Shown here: piece by piece, positions 45,639-54,315 of the stretch
Layout of the letters: each line of letters begins with the position of its first letter
Position numbering within the stretch: the stretch's first letter is position 1
NCBI GenBank assembly: GCA_022447365.1
Contig: JAKVBL010000006.1
Location: 247,797-311,796 of the forward strand
Direction of reading: 5' to 3'
Origin: Oleiphilaceae bacterium
GTDB taxonomy: Bacteria; Pseudomonadota; Gammaproteobacteria; Pseudomonadales; Oleiphilaceae
Length of the DNA: 64,000 nucleotides
Position numbers and translations under genes: made by a program
Notes under the pieces: generated by a model
What the model was told of the DNA's origin: nothing
The model's input: only the letters and a program-made list of their open reading frames with translations
Database searches by the model: none

Positions 45639-47879
45639 CTAACTTATTTTTTGTACCGCCATGTAGTTTTTGATTACCTTGAAGATTTCTTCGTTTTTAT
45701 ATGGCTTGCCAATAATGTAGTCCATACCAGCATCCATACATTCTTTTTTATCTTTGTTGCTCGTGAGTGCTGTAGCACCAATGACGGTCAGTTCACCATA
45801 TTGATCGGGGTTTGCACGTATCTTTCGTGTTGCTTCAATGCCGCCCATACCGGGCATAATGCAGTCCATAAAAATGATCGCTGGTTTTGCTTCTTTTAAA
45901 CATTTCAGCGCTTCTTCCCCTGAATTTGCCGTATCGCAACTAATGCCGAATTCTTCTAATAGCTGAACCAAAATGATTTGCTGAATTTGATCATCCTCAA
46001 CAACGAGTATGCGCTCGTCTGTCACAGCGGTTTTACTCTCTTCTTGATCGATCTGCTGAATCAATTTGGTGATAAAGCTTTTATTGTCTGAGGGGCGATA
46101 GAATATATGATCGACATGCTGGTAGGTGTCTTCGACCAAGTCAGGATCCGACACAGAAAGCAGCAGACGTGTACTGCCTTTTACTTTTGCCAAGCGAGAT
46201 TTAAGTGTTTTACAGAATGACTTCAACTCAATGCCTGGTACCGTATCTGTCACGATAAAGGCATCAAACTCCTGTGCCTTGGCACTCGCTTTGAAAATAT
46301 CGTTAGGTGAACTTGCCCATTCCAAGCCACAACCAGATTCGGAAATCGTGCGGCTGAGAATATCCAATTGCAATGGAGAGTCGCCACATAACAGTACTTT
46401 CTTTCCTTCAAGGATTGCTTCGTTTTCAGGATAAACTTTTGGCGTTGCTTCAATACTGACGACTAACTTTTCGGCTTGAGTGAGTGTCGGCGACGATTCG
46501 TCTAAACAATCTAACCACTGCACTTTCAGTTGTGCATCACTGCCCAATAGCTGCTGAGACTCGGAGCGTGAGCCTAGGCTCTGAGCTTCAAACCACTCTG
46601 CATTTAAGACTTCGTCGAGCGGCGCACTGAGTTCATTGCTGAAGAGAAGCTCGAATGACAACACAATTTTATCGATGCTTTCAGCTGACTGGCATTGAAC
46701 GAGCAGCAACGCGTGTTTGTCGCTAATTTGTGTAATCGCATTTGAAAAGTGGAACAGCAGGGTCCAGAACACCCCGATCTGGTTTCCGAAAACAACACTC
46801 GGAATGTGCGGATCGATATAACTTTCCATTTTGCATTTATTACGTCGTACCTTACTTGCAAGGGATGTAGATAAATTCGCGAGGAGTGCATTAATGTCGA
46901 TAAACTCGCCACCTTCTGCTTGACCCGATGAAAGTAAGCGATTGAAGTTCTCGGCCAACTCTTCGAGCATATCCGTAGCCATCGATATTTCATGCGCTAA
47001 GAACACACCATGGTCATCTGTATCTTTGGTTAAAACGCGCAAACCACCTTTGATCGTGGTGGTGATGCCGCGCATTTCAAAACCGATCATCGCGTATAGT
47101 TTTCGGTACAAATCCATTTGGTTACGGAAGTGATCAAGCTCGTGCTCTGTGTTCAAAACCTTCGAAAAGGCACGTCGCTCTAATTCGCTGAGATCGGTCT
47201 TACCGAGTAACGTTTTAAAACCATCGGTATCCCATTGGCTAATGGTTTGTGCGGTTTGATCCAGGCGCATGTTGATCTCTGTGTAGAGCTTTTCTTGGGT
47301 CTTAGAGCGAAAGTGGGCTGATAAATATGCAATAAAGAAGAGGATGACAGAGGCTGATATGAAGCTCGCATACAGCTTTATTTTTAACGCTTGTTTCTCG
47401 TTTTGGGAGAGCTCAAACTGTGCGTAAAAACGCGCATGCATCGCCTCGATGTTGGTACTGTCTTTAAGTAGATGATTATAGAGGACGTGATTGTCCTTCG
47501 TTTGTAAAAATTGATCTAAGTGTAGGGTGAGAATATCTAGGCTGGTGACACCGACAAAGCTCGCAATTTTACGTTCTTGTCCCACCATGTTTCGAAAGCG
47601 TTCCGCCTCGCTTTTTAATAACGCTGTGGGCGTGATGATAAAGTCGTCTAAACAGGGTTGGCTCTTGCAGCTTTCTGAATTGTCTAACAGGGTTTCCGTG
47701 AGTTTCACGAGGTGTTCAGATTGTTCGACCAAACGGTATTGTTTTAAGTCGCTCTCGGGCGTAACCGTCATATCGTGAATGACAAATACCGCCGAGATAG
47801 CGAGGCAGAGTATCGCAAAGCCTGCACATAATAGCGAGTTAGCTTTTGATACCACTACGCTGAGCTTGTTAGCGTTCAT
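45639..47879 (-). CDS. Membrane-bound pseudo-histidine kinase with two receiver domains
   Basis: The 746-residue protein has an N-terminal helix (12-35), a ~130-residue periplasmic helical sensor, a second helix (168-190) and a dimerisation-like region where the phospho-His motif reads IGFEMRGI, with Phe267 where His is expected. The ATPase part keeps only an N-box trace (FHFSNAI, near 376-382) and has no G boxes, so it should not phosphorylate itself. Receiver 1 (495-610) has Asp545 but lost one of the acidic pair. Receiver 2 (623-742) is intact: EDD 628-630, Asp672, Lys725. It overlaps the HlyD gene by 11 bp, so it is made with the secretion machine. A scaffold that reads phosphate from other proteins is inferred. 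Confidence 0.82.
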   Translation of the reverse strand: MNANKLSVVVSKANSLLCAGFAILCLAISAVFVIHDMTVTPESDLKQYRLVEQSEHLVKLTETLLDNSESCKSQPCLDDFIITPTALLKSEAERFRNMVGQERKIASFVGVTSLDILTLHLDQFLQTKDNHVLYNHLLKDSTNIEAMHARFYAQFELSQNEKQALKIKLYASFISASVILFFIAYLSAHFRSKTQEKLYTEINMRLDQTAQTISQWDTDGFKTLLGKTDLSELERRAFSKVLNTEHELDHFRNQMDLYRKLYAMIGFEMRGITTTIKGGLRVLTKDTDDHGVFLAHEISMATDMLEELAENFNRLLSSGQAEGGEFIDINALLANLSTSLASKVRRNKCKMESYIDPHIPSVVFGNQIGVFWTLLFHFSNAITQISDKHALLLVQCQSAESIDKIVLSFELLFSNELSAPLDEVLNAEWFEAQSLGSRSESQQLLGSDAQLKVQWLDCLDESSPTLTQAEKLVVSIEATPKVYPENEAILEGKKVLLCGDSPLQLDILSRTISESGCGLEWASSPNDIFKASAKAQEFDAFIVTDTVPGIELKSFCKTLKSRLAKVKGSTRLLLSVSDPDLVEDTYQHVDHIFYRPSDNKSFITKLIQQIDQEESKTAVTDERILVVEDDQIQQIILVQLLEEFGISCDTANSGEEALKCLKEAKPAIIFMDCIMPGMGGIEATRKIRANPDQYGELTVIGATALTSNKDKKECMDAGMDYIIGKPYKNEEIFKVIKNYMAVQKIS

Positions 47880-49206
47880 CGAAGGAATCCTGTATCGCGG
47901 CCATAATTGGTTTCAGAGCATAGTCGATCACACGTCGTGTGCCGGTTTGAATATCAGCCGTGAGCTCCATGTGCGGAGTGATCTTGTATTGCAGGCCTGA
48001 ACGCTCAACGTAGTCACGTGCCAAGCTCACTTGCACCATGAAAAACTCATGGTCCTCTTCTTTAAATGAGCTTCTCGAGATTGATGAAATCGTGCCGTCG
48101 ATGCTGCCGTATTGCGTAAAGTTGTAGGTATCGAGCTTTACCTTAGTGAGTTGCCCCATTTCGACAAAGCCAACGTCTTTTCTTGCCAACTTAACTTCGG
48201 CAATCAGTTCACCGCCTAAGGGTGCAATATCCGCAATACTTTCGCCCGGTGGGACGACGGCGCTTAAATAATTAAAGTGAAGTTTGTCGACGATGCCCTC
48301 AACGGGAGAAAATACTTCCATACGCTCAACTTTATCAGACGCGCGTATGAGTGCTTGGTCCTTCAGTTGGAGATCTTTGCGGGACTCACTTAGCTCCATG
48401 CGATAATCAGAATGACGTTTTAAGCGCTGGTCGTTTAGTTGCTTCACGAGCTTGGCGAGTGCAAATTCTTCGTTAAGTATGCCTTCGTCTAAATTCTCGA
48501 TTTCGCGCGTCATGTTCATGCGTTGCACACGCATGTTAAGTACGTCGACATAAGACGCGACGTTTTCGTTGTAAAGAGCTTCCTTAATCGAGAGTTGTTC
48601 TTCAATGAGTTTTAATTGCTTATGCGCACTTGCTTTCCTTGTTTTCATCGAGGCCATTAGGCCCCGTTTATGTTTGATGTCGTGCCCGACGATAATGTCA
48701 TTGGATTCATTTTTTTGATGCTCTTTGTACCAACTTTGCCATTGCGCTTCGACTAACTCGGCAGATTGTGCATCAATCGCAGAAAACGAGAAATCCGGTT
48801 CTCTTTCTTCAATTAGGGAAGTTAACCTTTCGATATCCAAACGTAATGCCAAGCTTTCGACTGAAGCAGATTGCAGTTCAACATCCCGGTCAGCCGCTTT
48901 TAACCTTGCGATTTGTTGACCGACAAAGACTCGGTCACCTTCGGCTACTAAAAGTTGGTCGAGTATTCCGCCTTCAAGGTGTTGGATTTTCTCGATGTCT
49001 TGTTTGAGAACAACTTCGCCGCGGGCAGAAACGGCGATATCTAATTCGGCCTGTGTCGACCAGATTAGAAGAATTAAAATCGTCGTGAAGAACAGAATTT
49101 GTAAACGACGACCAGTTTTGCCAGGAATTTCTGCGTCATCAATTTTACGCTGATCTAGCGCATGATCTAGCATCGCCTTTTTGATGACTCGTTGAATTTC
49201 GCTCAT
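47869..49206 (-). CDS. HlyD family type I secretion adaptor
   Basis: The 445-residue periplasmic adaptor has one N-terminal membrane helix (LQILFFTTILILLIW, around 35-50) and the first lipoyl half (VVLKQDIEKIQHLEGGILDQLLVAEGDRV). A long coiled-coil hairpin follows, then the second half with VKLDTYNFTQYGSIDGTI and a C-terminal barrel. It links the inner-membrane ABC pair to TolC. It is the first gene of the minus-strand operon, 74 bp downstream of the Hpt gene. A second, distinct HlyD protein (lapC) is at 59149. Confidence 0.92.
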   Translation of the reverse strand: MSEIQRVIKKAMLDHALDQRKIDDAEIPGKTGRRLQILFFTTILILLIWSTQAELDIAVSARGEVVLKQDIEKIQHLEGGILDQLLVAEGDRVFVGQQIARLKAADRDVELQSASVESLALRLDIERLTSLIEEREPDFSFSAIDAQSAELVEAQWQSWYKEHQKNESNDIIVGHDIKHKRGLMASMKTRKASAHKQLKLIEEQLSIKEALYNENVASYVDVLNMRVQRMNMTREIENLDEGILNEEFALAKLVKQLNDQRLKRHSDYRMELSESRKDLQLKDQALIRASDKVERMEVFSPVEGIVDKLHFNYLSAVVPPGESIADIAPLGGELIAEVKLARKDVGFVEMGQLTKVKLDTYNFTQYGSIDGTISSISRSSFKEEDHEFFMVQVSLARDYVERSGLQYKITPHMELTADIQTGTRRVIDYALKPIMAAIQDSFDER

Positions 49207-49280
49207 TTAGTCTGCCATTTTTACTGCTAAAAAGGCCTGACTTTTTGTTTGTTTGTGTCATGCCTTTCTGGTATGTAGCA

Positions 49281-49607
49281 TTATGAGAGGTGGCTGAGAA
49301 TTTGATCATTAATAGCTTTAATACGCTGTTCCATATCTGCTATTAATGCTTCGTCTGGTACAGCTCCGCCTCGTGCTGCGGACTCTATTTCAGCAGCTGC
49401 AGCAGCATCATCAACAGCGCACATATTGGCTAAAGCGCCTTTTAACGAATGTGCCAAATGATAAATCTCCTCTGTATTGCCCGATGACACGGCGCTATCA
49501 AACACGGCGTTTTGGCTGCCATACTGAACCGTGAAAATACCAAATATCTTCTCAACGATCGCAGCATTATTCCCCAAGCGTGTGTTCAATTGGTCTATAT
49601 CAATCAT
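49281..49607 (-). CDS. Stand-alone Hpt phosphotransfer protein
   Basis: The 108-residue all-helical protein has the Hpt signature HLAHSLKGALANMCA (phospho-His in AHSLKG, around residue 53). It has no other domain. Its place between the secretion operon (same strand) and the divergent H-NOX/kinase pair makes it the natural carrier between the receiver of the kinase at 50398 and the receiver of the pseudokinase at 45639. That link is inferred. The 239-bp divergent spacer upstream should hold its promoter and that of the H-NOX gene. Confidence 0.88.
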   Translation of the reverse strand: MIDIDQLNTRLGNNAAIVEKIFGIFTVQYGSQNAVFDSAVSSGNTEEIYHLAHSLKGALANMCAVDDAAAAAEIESAARGGAVPDEALIADMEQRIKAINDQILSHLS

Positions 49608-49846
49608 CGAATTCCCTCCGTAAGTGAAATCAAAATATAGACGTAATTGTTAGTAAAGCAATAAAATTTAATGTCAAAATACCGGCTTCATACGCGGTTA
49701 TTGCGTGAATAATCTAGGATAATTACGAGGTTCTTGATGAAGTATTATTCAGACTTTGAACTAAGCTAGGGTTAGCTAGACCAGAGTAAGCGCTGAGCGG
49801 AGTCAAACTTGATTAGAGTGCTGGTGATATTGCTGAGGAGGGTGAA

Positions 49847-50386
49847 ATGAAAGGTGTCGTTTTTTCAGAGTTCATTGAGTTAGTAGAAGAACTGTTCTCG
49901 ATAGATATGGTGGACGAAATTATTGACGACTGTGATCTTGAGAGTGGCGGTGCTTATACATCCGTAGGACTTTATGATTATAAAGAAATGCTGCAGCTTG
50001 TGACCGCCTTGTCAGCAAGAACAGGAACGCCTATTCCTGATTTATTACATGTCTTTGGTCAACACCTAATCAAAAAATTCAGTGTGAGCTTTTCCGACAT
50101 GTTTGCGAATGCAGAAAGTTCTTTTGATTTTCTAGAGAAAATCGATGGGCATGTTCACGTAGAAGTGCGCAAACTTTACCCAGACGCCGAGTTGCCTCAA
50201 CTTGGTACAGAGCGCATTGACGATAATACCCTTGTTATGAAATACCGCAGTAATCGCCCCTTTGCTGAACTCGCATATGGCCTGATGCTCGGCGCCATTA
50301 ATCATTTTGGAGAGCAAATAAATATCACGCGCGAAGACCCTAAAACAGATGGTACCGCGCAAACCTTTACCTTGGCTAAGGCTTAA
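49847..50386 (+). CDS. H-NOX (heme nitric oxide/oxygen-binding) sensor
   Basis: This is a 179-residue cytosolic heme protein. By alignment to guanylate cyclase and bacterial H-NOX proteins the proximal heme ligand is His104 (GHVHVEVRKLYPDAELP). The heme propionate motif Y-x-S-x-R is present as YRSNR (Tyr133, Ser135, Arg137). Distal-pocket residues look hydrophobic, which in facultative and aerobic bacteria goes with NO selectivity. It lies 11 bp upstream of a hybrid histidine kinase that has no sensor domain of its own, the usual H-NOX/HahK arrangement, in which NO-bound H-NOX inhibits the kinase. Confidence 0.94.
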   Translation: MKGVVFSEFIELVEELFSIDMVDEIIDDCDLESGGAYTSVGLYDYKEMLQLVTALSARTGTPIPDLLHVFGQHLIKKFSVSFSDMFANAESSFDFLEKIDGHVHVEVRKLYPDAELPQLGTERIDDNTLVMKYRSNRPFAELAYGLMLGAINHFGEQINITREDPKTDGTAQTFTLAKA

Positions 50387-50397
50387 GTGTCGCGCGA

Positions 50398-52131
50398 ATG
50401 ACAGATGAAGCGAAATGGAAGCGCAGGCTAGAGCGAGAGCGGGCAGCGAGAAAGCAGGCTGAGGAGTTGCTCGAGCAAAAATCTTTAGAATTATGGGAAG
50501 CCAATGAGGCTCTAAAGTCATTTTCTGAAGATCTGCAACGAACGGTAGACGTGCGCAGTGTTGACTTGGCCCAAGCGCTTGAAAAAGAAATGGAAGCGAA
50601 TAAGGCTAAGAGCGAATTCGTGAGCATGATTAGCCACGAAATGCGTACACCACTCAATGCTATTATTGGCTTCAGTGAAGTGCTGACCAATGAAGATCGA
50701 AACGCGAATCTGAGCAAAGACCAAAGCCAACACTATTTAGAAAATATACTCACCTCGTCAAAAGGCTTGCTTTCTCTAATCAACGATATTCTTGACATGG
50801 CCAAGATTGAGGCGGGTAAGCTTGAGCTCGAAACGCTTGAATTTGACCATGCTAAGCTTATTCGACAATTGCTAGATACCCACACGATCGCGATCGCTGC
50901 TCGAAATAAAAACTTAGCGCTTAACGTGGATATTGATGAGCAAGTTCCTAGCATGCTCGTCGGTGATCCGAATCGTCTAGCACAGGTGATAAATAATTTA
51001 ATGTCTAATGCGATTAAGTTTACAGATCAAGGTAGCGTGAGCCTCTCTATTTCTATGGATAAGAAACTAGATTCAGGCGATTTTATTCTTCTCTATGCCG
51101 TTCAAGATCAAGGGATTGGCATGAATTTAGCTGTGATGGAAACACTGTTCACCCCTTTCACCCAAGCTGATAATTCGATGAGTCGTAAGTACGGCGGAAC
51201 AGGCTTAGGATTAACCATATCGCGTCAACTATGTGAAGCCATGGGCGGTAAAATATGGGTTGAAAGTTCCGAAGGTAAAGGTTCGACCTTTTTCTTTAAA
51301 GTACGTTATTCACCGGCGCAGCAAGAAGTCGAATGCCCACAAGCAGCTCAAAACAAACGGGAAAATCGGCTGAAAGGCTATTACTTACTCCTGGTCGAAG
51401 ACGATCTCATCAACCAAGAGCTTGCCAAATATCTCATTGAAAGCGAAGGCGCTAAATTAGATATCGCCTCGAATGGTTTGGAGGCGGTTGACTGTGTTTC
51501 TAAGAATCAGTATCACTTAGTGCTGATGGATCTGCAAATGCCTGTTTGTGATGGCTATAGTGCCACTTTAAAAATCAGAGAATCTTTCGATCCGCAGCAG
51601 CTAGCCATTGTCGCCATGACTGCCAACGCTGCGATAGACGTCAAAGCGCGTTGTCTTGAAGTCGGTATGACGGACTTCTTAACCAAGCCTTTTGTTCTTG
51701 AAGACTTACTGCAAAAGATCGAAGAGCATTCTCTTAAAACCTCGATCGGCAATGATGAATCTTTCGCCAAACCAAAATCTGATACCAAGAACATGATTGA
51801 TGCGAATGCTGCATTGACAGCATTGCATGGCAATCGACATCTTTATTGTCGGATTCTCATGCAGTTTCAGCGCTGCTGTGAAGACGGTGTCTACGCCCTA
51901 GATCAAAAACGTATAGAAAAAGATGAAATGAATAGTTTGCGGCTAATCTATACTGTTAAACGTCTTGCTGGCGCCATTGGAGCTAAGAACCTTGAGTCGC
52001 TATTAAATGATCTAGAAGCAGCGATTCAAACGAAATCTGAAAGCGATATTGATCGATTAATTGAGGAATATTCCAGCGTTTTGGCATCGGTCAACGCAGA
52101 AATATCTGGTATTGATTTAAGCGAAATTTAG
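50398..52131 (+). CDS. H-NOX-associated hybrid histidine kinase
   Basis: An N-terminal coiled coil without a sensor domain leads to HisKA (phospho-His80, MISHEMRTPLNA) and an intact HATPase (NAIKFTDQGSV, QDQGIGM, GGTGLGLTISRQL). A receiver (EDD, phospho-Asp378 in VLMDLQMP) and a C-terminal helical domain complete it. That last domain looks like an Hpt but has Tyr518 where the phospho-His is expected (IYTVKRLAGAIGA). Activity is presumably controlled by the H-NOX protein encoded just upstream. With its own Hpt inactive, phosphate from Asp378 would have to go to a separate Hpt, such as the one at 49281. Confidence 0.92.
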   Translation: MTDEAKWKRRLERERAARKQAEELLEQKSLELWEANEALKSFSEDLQRTVDVRSVDLAQALEKEMEANKAKSEFVSMISHEMRTPLNAIIGFSEVLTNEDRNANLSKDQSQHYLENILTSSKGLLSLINDILDMAKIEAGKLELETLEFDHAKLIRQLLDTHTIAIAARNKNLALNVDIDEQVPSMLVGDPNRLAQVINNLMSNAIKFTDQGSVSLSISMDKKLDSGDFILLYAVQDQGIGMNLAVMETLFTPFTQADNSMSRKYGGTGLGLTISRQLCEAMGGKIWVESSEGKGSTFFFKVRYSPAQQEVECPQAAQNKRENRLKGYYLLLVEDDLINQELAKYLIESEGAKLDIASNGLEAVDCVSKNQYHLVLMDLQMPVCDGYSATLKIRESFDPQQLAIVAMTANAAIDVKARCLEVGMTDFLTKPFVLEDLLQKIEEHSLKTSIGNDESFAKPKSDTKNMIDANAALTALHGNRHLYCRILMQFQRCCEDGVYALDQKRIEKDEMNSLRLIYTVKRLAGAIGAKNLESLLNDLEAAIQTKSESDIDRLIEEYSSVLASVNAEISGIDLSEI

Positions 52132-52168
52132 ACTTTACTGTCTTGGTTTTTATAACGAGGAGTGAGCA

Positions 52169-52663
52169 ATGGAAGAGCGTCAAACACGTCATTGGTTTTC
52201 ACCCATCCTGATTCTAGTGTTATCGATTATCGGTGTTGTGATTACTGAGGTTTCTGTTGAAACGAGTATTTATTATTGGATGGGAATCTTCGTTTTTCTT
52301 GCCATTTTGTTTACTTTCTTGGCGCTGAAAAGCGATGGGAAAGTCTATGTGATGCACCATGCTGGGCATTGGATAGGCGGATTTACAGCGCTGGTCATGG
52401 TCTATTTGTTTATGGATGCAGGACGTCTCGATCCTTCTCAGGGTGCTCTCGTTAGCTTTTTGATCTTAGCGCTTACTGTTTTTACAGATGGTCTGCGCTT
52501 GCACTACCGCTATGCCTTCGTAGGCTTTTACCTATTTGTCGCGGTCGGCATCATTGCTTTCGTTGAAGCATTTGTTTGGTGGTTCTTAGTGTTATCACTG
52601 GTTGTGATTGGCTTAGAGGTCGCTCTAATTATGCAAGCGAAAAAAGACAAAACCACGAGTTAG
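52169..52663 (+). CDS. Hypothetical small multi-pass membrane protein
   Basis: The 164-residue protein has about five hydrophobic helices and short charged loops (SDGKVYVMHHAGHW, TDGLRLHYRYA). I do not recognise the family. The ribosome binding site is good (GAGGAGTG) and the gene follows the H-NOX kinase by 37 bp on the same strand, so it may belong to that transcript. Paired His residues (MHHAGHW) could bind metal or heme, but that is speculation. Confidence 0.6.
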   Translation: MEERQTRHWFSPILILVLSIIGVVITEVSVETSIYYWMGIFVFLAILFTFLALKSDGKVYVMHHAGHWIGGFTALVMVYLFMDAGRLDPSQGALVSFLILALTVFTDGLRLHYRYAFVGFYLFVAVGIIAFVEAFVWWFLVLSLVVIGLEVALIMQAKKDKTTS

Positions 52664-52932
52664 GTGGTCAACGCACGATTATCGGAGTTAGATGGATCAC
52701 CAAATTACAAGCGGCTTTGCAACCGATTTTGTAAATTTGTTATGTAGTTTGAAATAACTTGAAATCCTAAAAATCTAAACTTGAATTACATCAAAATTAT
52801 ATGAAGGTCCGCCTGTAAGCAGCCAACCAATTGTTTTGATGCATATTTTCGCCGATAAGGCGTAGTGCGAAAAAAGTATCCTGAAACTGATCTTACTTTT
52901 GGAATTTAATACAAAAGAATGGAAAGTTTAGG

Positions 52933-54194
52933 ATGGATGACAATAATGAGTCAGAATCAGAGAAAACAGAACAGATCGATACTCAGGCTAAGTAGTCCTT
53001 GGGTCACGTGATGACTGTCTCTGAGCAAGAAGCAGAGGCTTTAGGGGCTAGTACACCAGATGCTTCTAGTCTTGAGTTATCATATCGTGCAGCGTTTGAT
53101 TCTGTAGCTTGTTTGCTTGGATACTTTGATTATCACCAAGAAGCACATCAGTTAGACAGTGAAGAACATCTTCAAAGCGTTTCGATAGAGCAGCTCAATG
53201 AGCTCGCACGCATTAACCATCTTACTTTTACACCCACTAGCAAAGTTCACGAGAAAGGGGTTGATGACTTACTCGGCTTCCTGCCTCTGCTTCTAGTCGG
53301 TGAAAACAAGGCATCATTAGTGATTCTTGAATATACGCCAGGCCACTGGCGAGTGTTTGATATTAAGCAACGTACCGAAAATATCTTTCAGCTGAAGAAC
53401 TCATTGAGTTTTCGCCCTTGGCGCAATTCTATGTTGAATTCAAAAGCGATGACGCGGAAGAGCTCGAACCATCAAAGAGTTTCTGTGATAACTGGATCGT
53501 CAAAGAAGTTGTGAAACATAAGACCATTTATCGCGATGCGGTATTGGCTTCGGTTGTCATTAATTTAGTCGCTTTATTTATACCGCTCTACACGATGAAC
53601 GTGTACGACAAAGTTGTGCCCAATCTAGCCTTTAATACCTTGTGGGTATTCACCGCGATCGTCACCATCGGTCTGATCTTTGATTGGATTTTGAAGTCTT
53701 CTCGACCCATGTTGACGGACAAAATTGGTCAGCACATTGATACGTTTTTATTGACCCGCATCCTGCAGAACGTAATATCCTCTAAAAGCGAGAGCACGCC
53801 GAATTCCATTGGTACTTTCGCTAAACAATTTCAAGACTTCGATGGGGTTCGAGACTTTCTCAATTCAATGACTATTACGGCGATTGTAGATCTACCTTTC
53901 GTGTTTTTGTTCTTCTTCTTGTTCTTGTTCATTATCTATTTGGTTGGTGGCGTATTGGTGATTGCACCACTGACGATCATGGTTCTAATGATTGTGATTA
54001 TGGTGTTGGCACAACCGAAGGTGTCGAACAACATTCAGCAAATGTCGCAGCTAAAGTCTGAGCGCAGTGGCTTGTCCAAACGGAATTGTTGCAGACAAGC
54101 TAATACTAGCTGCCGCAACTATGCGAGAAATCTTCATAATGGTTCGTCCGTTAATATTTTATTTTTATTCAAGGTTTACGGAATCGATGGCTAA
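52933..54194 (+). pseudogene. Broken LapB-like type I secretion ABC transporter
   Basis: The start is the ATG at 52933 (MDDNNESESEKTEQIDTQAK), followed by an in-frame TAG at 52993 and, in the same frame, the peptidase-like N-terminal domain (SYRAAFDSVACLLGYFDY). Near 53391 one base seems lost: the frame breaks, and the continuation AEELIEFSPLAQFYVEF followed by the membrane domain (VINLVALFIPLYTMNVYDKVVPN) is in another frame. Homology ends near 54074 (QLKSERSG), so the last helices and the whole ATPase are missing. The pieces match the order of the intact LapB at 60486-62693 (for example NVYDRVVPNSAFDTLW). Three independent lesions make a functional product very unlikely. Confidence 0.85.
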
Positions 54195-54315
54195 ACCGAG
54201 AGCTTTATTCCTGCTCAGAGTGGCGGCAGGTCCTCAAGCTAAAGCTTTAAACTGGAGGGAATGGCGAAGCAGACAGTTCATTTGCTTCGCATTTAGTAAT
54301 TTGAGCGTATTGTTC

